From Neoceratodus forsteri (Eukaryota; Chordata; Ceratodontiformes; Ceratodontidae): a stretch of 64,000 nt of DNA. The stretch is from contig CM057452.1 of the NCBI GenBank assembly GCA_016271365.2, positions 1,248,089,001-1,248,153,000 of the forward strand. The letters are read 5' to 3'. The notes beneath the pieces are model-generated. The model searched no databases, was not told the DNA's origin, and saw nothing but the letters and a program-made list of their open reading frames with translations. The position numbers and the translations under genes were made by a program. Below are positions 58,483 to 64,000 of the stretch, in pieces (positions within the stretch are counted from its first letter, which is position 1; every line of letters starts with the position of its first letter).

Positions 58483-58847
58483 TGTTAACTTGCATGCCCA
58501 TGCAAGCAACATCTTGAGGTGGTAGCACAAATGCAGAGGTGTGTCAGTGTTGGCCAATGCAGGGGACACTTTAGTGGGTGCATCTCTCGGCCCCAATCAG
58601 TGAGCATGCTGCCGATGACAGCAGTTTCAAACAGAGCCACAGAAATGAAACCAATGTGCCCCAGCAATCAGAGACAGGCTCGTCACTGCAGCGGCAGATG
58701 GCACGCCTCCATTACATGCTTTTCCTGGTGAAACATTTCAGTGAAAATGGTGACTCTTGCTGTCCACCACACAATCCGCAGAAAGCCAACATTCAGGGTG
58801 CCCAATCTCCATGTTGGCATGTTCACAGCTCCTGCCATCCACCCCAC

Positions 58848-60430
58848 TGCAACCTCCCACTGCTGCTGCCCTCCCCACTCCCTCCATTCCCCATCCTCTG
58901 ACAGACAATAAAACCCTCCCTCAACCTCCCACTGCTGCTGCCCTCCCCCCACTCCCTCCATTCCCCATCCTCTGACAGACAATAAAACCCTCCCTCAACC
59001 TCCCACTGCTGCTGCCCTCCCACTCCCTCCATTCCCCATCCTCTGACAGACAATAAACCCTCCCTCAACCTCCCACTGCTGCTGCCCTCCCACTCCCTCC
59101 ATTCCCCATCCTCTGACAGACAATAAACCCTCCCTCAACCTCCCACTGCTGCTGCCCTCCCTCCATTCCCCATCCTCTGACAGACAATAAACCCTCCCTC
59201 AACCTCCCACTGCTGCTGCCTCCCCACTCCCTCCATTCCCCATCCTCTGACAGACAATAAACCTCCTCAACCTCCCACTGCTGCTGCCCTCCCCACTCCC
59301 TCCATTCCCCATCCTCTGACAGACAATAAAACCCTCCCTCAACCTCCCACTGCTGCTGCCCTCCCCACTCCCTCCATTCCCCATCCTCTGACAGACAATA
59401 AAACCCTCCCTCAACCTCCCACTGCTGCTGCCCTCCCCACTCCCTCCATTCCCCATCCTCTGACAGACAATAAATCCTCCTCAACCTCCCACTGCTGCTG
59501 CCCTCCCACTCCTCCATTCCCCATCCTCTGACAGACAATAAACCCTCCCTCAACCTCCCACTGCTGCTGCCTCCCCACTCCCTCCATTCCCCATCCTCTG
59601 ACAGACAATAAAACCCTCCCTCAACCTCCCACTGCTGCTGCCCTCCCCACTCCCTCCATTCCCCATCCTCTGACAGACAATAAAACCCTCCCTCAACCTC
59701 CCACTGCTGCTGCCCTCCCCACTCCCTCCATTCCCCATCCTCTGACAGACAATAAACCCTCCCTCAACCTCCCTGCTGCTGCCCTCCCCACCCTCCATTC
59801 CCCATCCTCTGACAGACAATAAACCTCCCTCAACCTCCCACTGCTGCTGCCTCCCCACTCCTCCATTCCCCATCCTCTGACAGACAATAAACCTCCTCAA
59901 CCTCCCACTGCTGCTGCCCTCCCCACTCCCTCCATTCCCCATCCTCTGACAGACAATAAAACCCTCCCTCAACCTCCCACTGCTGCTGCCCTCCCCACTC
60001 CCTCCATTCCCCATCCTCTGACAGACAATAAAACCCTCCCTCAACCTCCCACTGCTGCTGCCCTCCCCACTCCCTCCATTCCCCATCCTCTGACAGACAA
60101 TAAAACCCTCCCTCAACCTCCCACTGCTGCTGCCCTCCCCACTCCCTCCATTCCCCATCCTCTGACAGACAATAAAACCCTCCCTCAACCTCCCACTGCT
60201 GCTGCCCTCCCCACTCCTCCATTCTCCATCCTCTGACAGACAATAAAACCCTCCCTCAACCTCCCACTGCTGCTGCCCTCCCACTCCCTCCATTCCCATC
60301 CTCTGACAGACAATAAACCCTCCCTCAACCTCCACTGCTGCTGCCTCCCCCTCCCTCCATTCCCCATCCTCTGACAGACAATAAACCCTCCCTCAACCTC
60401 CCACTGCTGCTGCCCTCCCCACTCCCTCCT
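58848..60430. repeat. 72-bp minisatellite, about 22 units
   Basis: The unit contains 'ccattccccatcctctgaca', 'gacaataaaaccctccctca' and 'acctcccactgctgctgccc'. I count 22 occurrences of 'ctctgacagaca'. Most units are nearly identical and differ by 1-4-bp losses in C runs. Each unit has CAATAAA on the plus strand. Because 72 is a multiple of three, full-length units keep long minus-strand frames open (up to 261 codons), but indels shift frame from unit to unit, so it is not coding. Confidence 0.95.
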
Positions 60431-60496
60431 CCCCCCAAAATTGTAGCACACCCCACCCCACTCCAGTGTGCCTATTTTTTTTGTTTGTTTCTTAAC

Positions 60497-60647
60497 CTGT
60501 AAATGAAGAAAACCTTCCCTTTCATTTTATTTTTTTAATTTTGCCCTGCAAACAAGAAACGGTCCACCAATGCCTCCCCATCCCTCTCCCCTATCCCTCC
60601 CTCCCTCTGTGCACCGACTTCCCCGCACCCCCGTCACCCATACATAC
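60497..60647 (-). other. candidate mini-intron in copy D
   Basis: The minus-strand donor-like 'CGGAGG|GTATGTATGG' and the acceptor-like 'ttcatttacag|g' bound 151 bp. The donor is weaker than in A, B and C, and the interval is longer because of an AT-rich addition. Confidence 0.35.
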
Positions 60648-61619
60648 CCTCCGGAGGTTGGGAGACATGATCTTCTCTGAACCAGGAGAGGTCTGCACTC
60701 TTCAAAGCCGAACTGCGATGTGAAGAATTAACTGTAAGCTTTATAATGGGAAGCAATAGGGAGTTCAACATAGGTTGATAACTCGGCCATTTTATGAAAT
60801 TTTAGCCCCAAATTTTCAACATGGGGTTATTGGGATCCTGCCTCGAGAACATGTCACTGTCATTTCATTTCTCTATCCCAAAAGGTGATTTGCGGTCACT
60901 GCATGGAATCACCTTTCAGGACTGATTAAGGAAATGCCACTACCACTGTTCATGAGGTGGGGTCCCAAAAAGCCCACGTAGCAAATTTGGTGAAAAAATT
61001 CCAAAAAATTACTGCGTTATGAGTGTGCATTGCACAGTTTCTACACACACTTGTAACTTCACCAATTTTTAATATTTTCACTCCAGATTTTCAACATTGC
61101 CATTCTTTCACACCTTCTTATGAACAGTACAGCTGTCATTTTTCATATCCTGCCTGAAATGTGTTTTTACACCTGTGGAGCACAATGGGCATGGTCGCTG
61201 TGCGAAATCAACTTTTGAGACAGATTAACAAAGTCACAGTGCCATTGTTCATGAGGAGAGGTCCCAAAATGCCCATGTTGAAAAACTGGTGGAAATAAAA
61301 TCCCAAAAATGACCACGTTATGGGTATGCATTGCACAGTTTCTAAGCATGCTTGTAAGTTCATGCATTTCTTATTTTTTCTCTCCAGATTTTCAGCATTG
61401 CCATTTTTTCACACCTCCTCGTGAACAGTATAGCTGACATTTTTTGCATCCTGCCCAAAATGTGTTTCCGCACCTGTGACTCTAAATAGGGCAGTTGCTG
61501 GGAGAAATCACCTTTCAGGATTGAATAATGAAATGATAGTGCCACTGTTCATGAGATGGGATTCCAAAAAGCCCATGTTAAAAATTTGGAGTGAAAATAC
61601 AAATAAACACGTGGGGTGT

Positions 61620-61980
61620 GAAGGTTTCCAACCATACACCCACTCTGTAGAGACTGACAGGCGTCGGGGGCATAACTTGGGTTCGTCGGCTGTAATGTTC
61701 ACAGCATTCTACCCCCACCCTCTGACACTACAGCCACTGACAGGAATCAAGGTGTGCCTTGGGGTCTGTTCCCCTAACTTTCACCCCATTCTCCTATACT
61801 GCACCCATCTCAGCTTCTTTCCTCATGGAATGGGGTGAGCATAAAAGTTAAAGACCCCAAAGCACACCACGACATGTGTTGGTGTCTTCAGGATGGGGTT
61901 AGGTGGAATGGTGTAAACCTTATGGCCAATAACTAAAGCCATGCTCCCAACATTTTCGGTCTCTCTGCGGGGGGGTGGGT
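61620..61980. repeat. GC-rich palindromic module of the long form (copy D)
   Basis: Homologous to 36728-37070 and 46340-46700, with 'gactgacaggcgtcgggggc' on one side and a degraded partner near 61950. It ends in a G run at 61968-61988. Confidence 0.65.
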
Positions 61981-62587
61981 GGGGGGGTGTGCATCTGAAC
62001 TTCACTGCCATTCCTATTATGCATCTCTCTAATGCCTGCCTTCCAATGCCAGTGCCAGCAAGCCAATATTAGGCATTGACAAATGCTTGGTACTATACTG
62101 GTGAGTGACAGAACCTTGACAGTGAAGAGCAGTGTGTACATGCAAGCTAATCAGAATGAAGAGGTGGGCATACTGTCCATTATTATGTCTATTATACTGT
62201 CTGGTTATGACAGAATCATGGGATAGCAGCTGTGCATTCTGATTGGCTGGGGGGAACTTTTCAGTATAATGCACAGTCTTGTCTGCCTACTGGTTCGTTA
62301 TCAGACAACTATTCTCTTCTTAACTACATTTTTTGGCACAAAACATCTGAAAACAGAATATTGTGCAAAACACCTAAACTTCACTTTAGAGGTGTATTTC
62401 TTAATTCTTCCTTTAAAGAGGGTCTCAGGTCACCAATACAAAAATGACAGTTGGCTTCAGCAGATCTTAATGACCAAACATTCCAAAATAAAACAGAATT
62501 TCAAAGTTGTGATTTTCTTCATTAATGATAATACCGTACAAGTATAACAATGTAAGTTAATTAGTCATGATGCTGTCCAGCAGCTAG

Positions 62588-62676
62588 TGTTATAATCACT
62601 CCTCTGTTTATGACATTGTAGTCAGTTGCTGTGGAACTGATTGTGATGTCATAAACAGAGGAATACTTATAAACTC
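62588..62676. mobile_element. short palindromic (foldback) element
   Basis: 'cctctgtttatgacat' followed by 'gtcagt' pairs with 'actgat' and 'atgtcataaacagagg', around a short 'tgctgtgga' centre. Outer bases 'gttataatcact' and 'atacttataaac' extend the symmetry imperfectly. Confidence 0.65.
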
Positions 62677-63034
62677 ATATCCTAAATGGTATCAGGGCCA
62701 AATTAACTTTAAAAATCAAGGATCATGTTTTGATGGACACATAGTATGCTTATTTTTACATTTGCTTGTGTATGCACAACAAACATTATGTTAGAATAAA
62801 TGACTTTTGACACAGAGGTGTATCACTGCCAAACCCATTGCAGCTCAAGCTGGAAGGGGCTAGGCAGTCCAGGCCAATAACCACACACTATGGGCATGAG
62901 ACCACTTGCTGCTTGCAGGTGGAAACTTTGTGTAGTTGAAAGGACCAAAGCTGCTCCTATTGGGGGTGGTCCTCAGTCCTTTCATTTGCACGAAGCCGGT
63001 CAGCAACTAGCTGATCGGCTTTCAGCATTAGGAG

Positions 63035-63038
<4 letters not shown>
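62677..63038. other. gene-free spacer
   Basis: No recognised element or exon. Confidence 0.4.

Positions 63039-63066
<28 letters not shown>
63039..63066. repeat. (AT)n microsatellite
   Basis: About 14 AT dinucleotides at the edge of copy E. Confidence 0.95.
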
Positions 63067-63069
<3 letters not shown>

Positions 63070-64000
63070 TGTCTGTCCATCTATTAGTGGACTGGGTGCC
63101 CATTCTCTAGTACCGCCTTTACTCCCCATCCCTCCAGGTTGTTTGCCCACCACCCTTCCCAATCTTTATATATGTTCTTACTATATAAGTGGACCAGGAT
63201 GCCCATCCCCAGTACCGCTTTTCTTGACCCCCACTCCTCTGCAGGTCACCCACCCTATTCCCTTTATGTAGGTGACAGCACTGGGGTGCCTACCCCCAGT
63301 GTCGCTTAACATGAACCTGACAATAGGATGCCAAATTCCAGTGTTGGAATATTCCTGAAATAAAGAAAACTGCCCCTTGATATGTCTTTTTAAACCTGTA
63401 AAACAGTGAATGGTCCCGCAATGATCTTCCCTCCACACACATGCCACACCCCACCCTGACCTCCCACACAGCACCCACTATCTCACACCCTCCCACACAC
63501 CCTCACTCACCTGAATATGTCCTAGGGTAAAGATCCATTCTCCGATCTAAGACACGTCTTGCTTGTGGAACCGTCGACTGCAATATGAAAAACTGAGGTA
63601 AATGCAGTTCAATGTATTTCAATGGGGCTTTGAACACTGATGCATAGCTTTGTATATTTTTTACATATTTTTGACCCAGATTATCAACATGGCATTTATG
63701 GGACCCCACCTCATGACCAATGGTGGTGGGAGTATGCAAATCAGGCCCCAAAAGGTGATTTCACGGTTGTGTTGCCAAATCACCTTAGGTGGAATCTGAA
63801 AATTTTCACCACCCTTGTTTATAAGGTAGGGTCATAAGGAAGCTATGTTGAAAATTTGGGGTCAAAATATGCAAAAATGCACATACGTGTTAATGTTTCT
63901 ATGTTCACTCATAACTTTGGTAATTTTAAATATTCTGACCCCAAATTTTCAACATAGCCATTTTTTTTACACCATCTCATGAACGTGATAGCTGTCATTT
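63070..64000 (-). repeat. 2.25-kb repeat family, copy E (partial, runs off window)
   Basis: The most diverged copy. Stem-loops lie at about 63085-63117, 63190-63222, 63271-63305 and 63317-63350 (loops 'tgcccat', 'tgcctac'). A candidate mini-intron lies at 63396-63510, then foldback units with 'ccaaattttcaacatagcca' up to the window end. The hairpin terminus is not visible on the left; the AT repeat may have replaced it. Confidence 0.7.
63396..63510 (-). other. candidate mini-intron in copy E
   Basis: The minus-strand donor-like 'ATTCAG|GTGAGTGAGG' and the acceptor-like 'ttcactgttttacag|g' bound 115 bp. Copy E is the most diverged, yet both sites remain good matches to splice consensus. Confidence 0.4.

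Larger units (their letters stand above)
58483..62089 (-). repeat. 2.25-kb repeat family, copy D (long form, expanded)
   Basis: The hairpin end is at 58489-58506 (CTTGCATG / CATGCAAG around CC). The other end, on the minus strand, is CAAGCATTTGTCAATGC at 62089. Between them lie one clear stem-loop (about 58790-58820), the 72-bp minisatellite (58848-60430), the splice pair (60497-60647), foldback units (60770-61600) and the GC-rich palindromic module (61620-61980). Subtracting the minisatellite leaves about 2.0 kb. Left and right flanks show no clear duplication. Confidence 0.8.

Noticed and set aside
59550..60335. 261-codon minus-strand frame of 24-residue repeats
   Set aside because: It is the 72-bp minisatellite read in a frame that stays open because 72 is divisible by three. 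Unit-length indels move the reading between frames and no start context or domain exists.

Overview
The window looks like repeat-rich intergenic or intronic DNA from a vertebrate with a large genome. The repeat mix is CR1, L2-like and L1-type LINEs, a tRNA-headed SINE with a MIR-like core, a SCAN-type Gypsy gag, hAT-type short elements and LTR remnants. The CR1 3' ends (variants of 'ggcagactgg...ttatctgccatca...ctatgtttctatg') would fit an amphibian, lungfish or similar lineage, but the species cannot be fixed from this sequence. I found no convincing host protein-coding exon, rRNA or tRNA gene. All recognisable coding sequence is decayed transposon sequence.

Layout. 1-6.4 kb: two LTR-like direct repeats, a hAT-type element with an 8-bp target duplication, a SINE, an L1 3' fragment and a CR1 tail. 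6.6-10.6 kb: a nest of a Gypsy gag-protease remnant, split by a CR1, itself split by a solo-LTR-like insert. 12.7-16.1 kb: a CR1 ORF1 remnant, an L2-like 3' fragment and an old inverted CR1 with an internal duplication. 16.3-24.9 kb: a 2.25-kb repeat (copy A) interrupted by an essentially full-length 6.27-kb L1. 24.9-32.8 kb: sparse DNA with SINEs, L2 and CR1 fragments and a 0.3-kb palindrome. 32.8-37.2 kb: one copy of the 2.25-kb family (B) inserted in another (B'). 37.4-42.4 kb: an L2-like LINE, then a CR1. 46.2-49.4 kb: family copy C, then an L2 fragment. 50.7-57.4 kb: minisatellites, a 156-bp hAT MITE, a SINE and a third CR1. 58.5-64 kb: copy D, swollen by a 22-unit 72-bp minisatellite, and copy E running off the end.

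The most interesting object is the family in copies A, B, B', C, D and E, about 14 kb or one fifth of the window. I cannot assign it to a known class. It has no coding capacity. It is built almost wholly of palindromic modules: about 300-bp foldback units, a candidate splice donor/acceptor pair about 100 bp apart, an array of 30-nt GC-rich stem-loops whose arms differ between units but mostly stay complementary, a 110-bp foldback, and a hairpin at one terminus. The other terminus is CAAGCATTTGTCAATGC. Two copies give the same length of about 2.25 kb once the L1 is removed from A, and B sits inside B', so the family has moved.

The elements also illustrate known partnerships. The SINE 3' tail matches the 3' tail of the L2-like LINE, as in MIR/L2, so the LINE probably supplied the reverse transcriptase. 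Insertion order can be read from the nests: B' before B, copy A before the L1, Gypsy before CR1 before the LTR, and the minisatellite before its hAT MITE.
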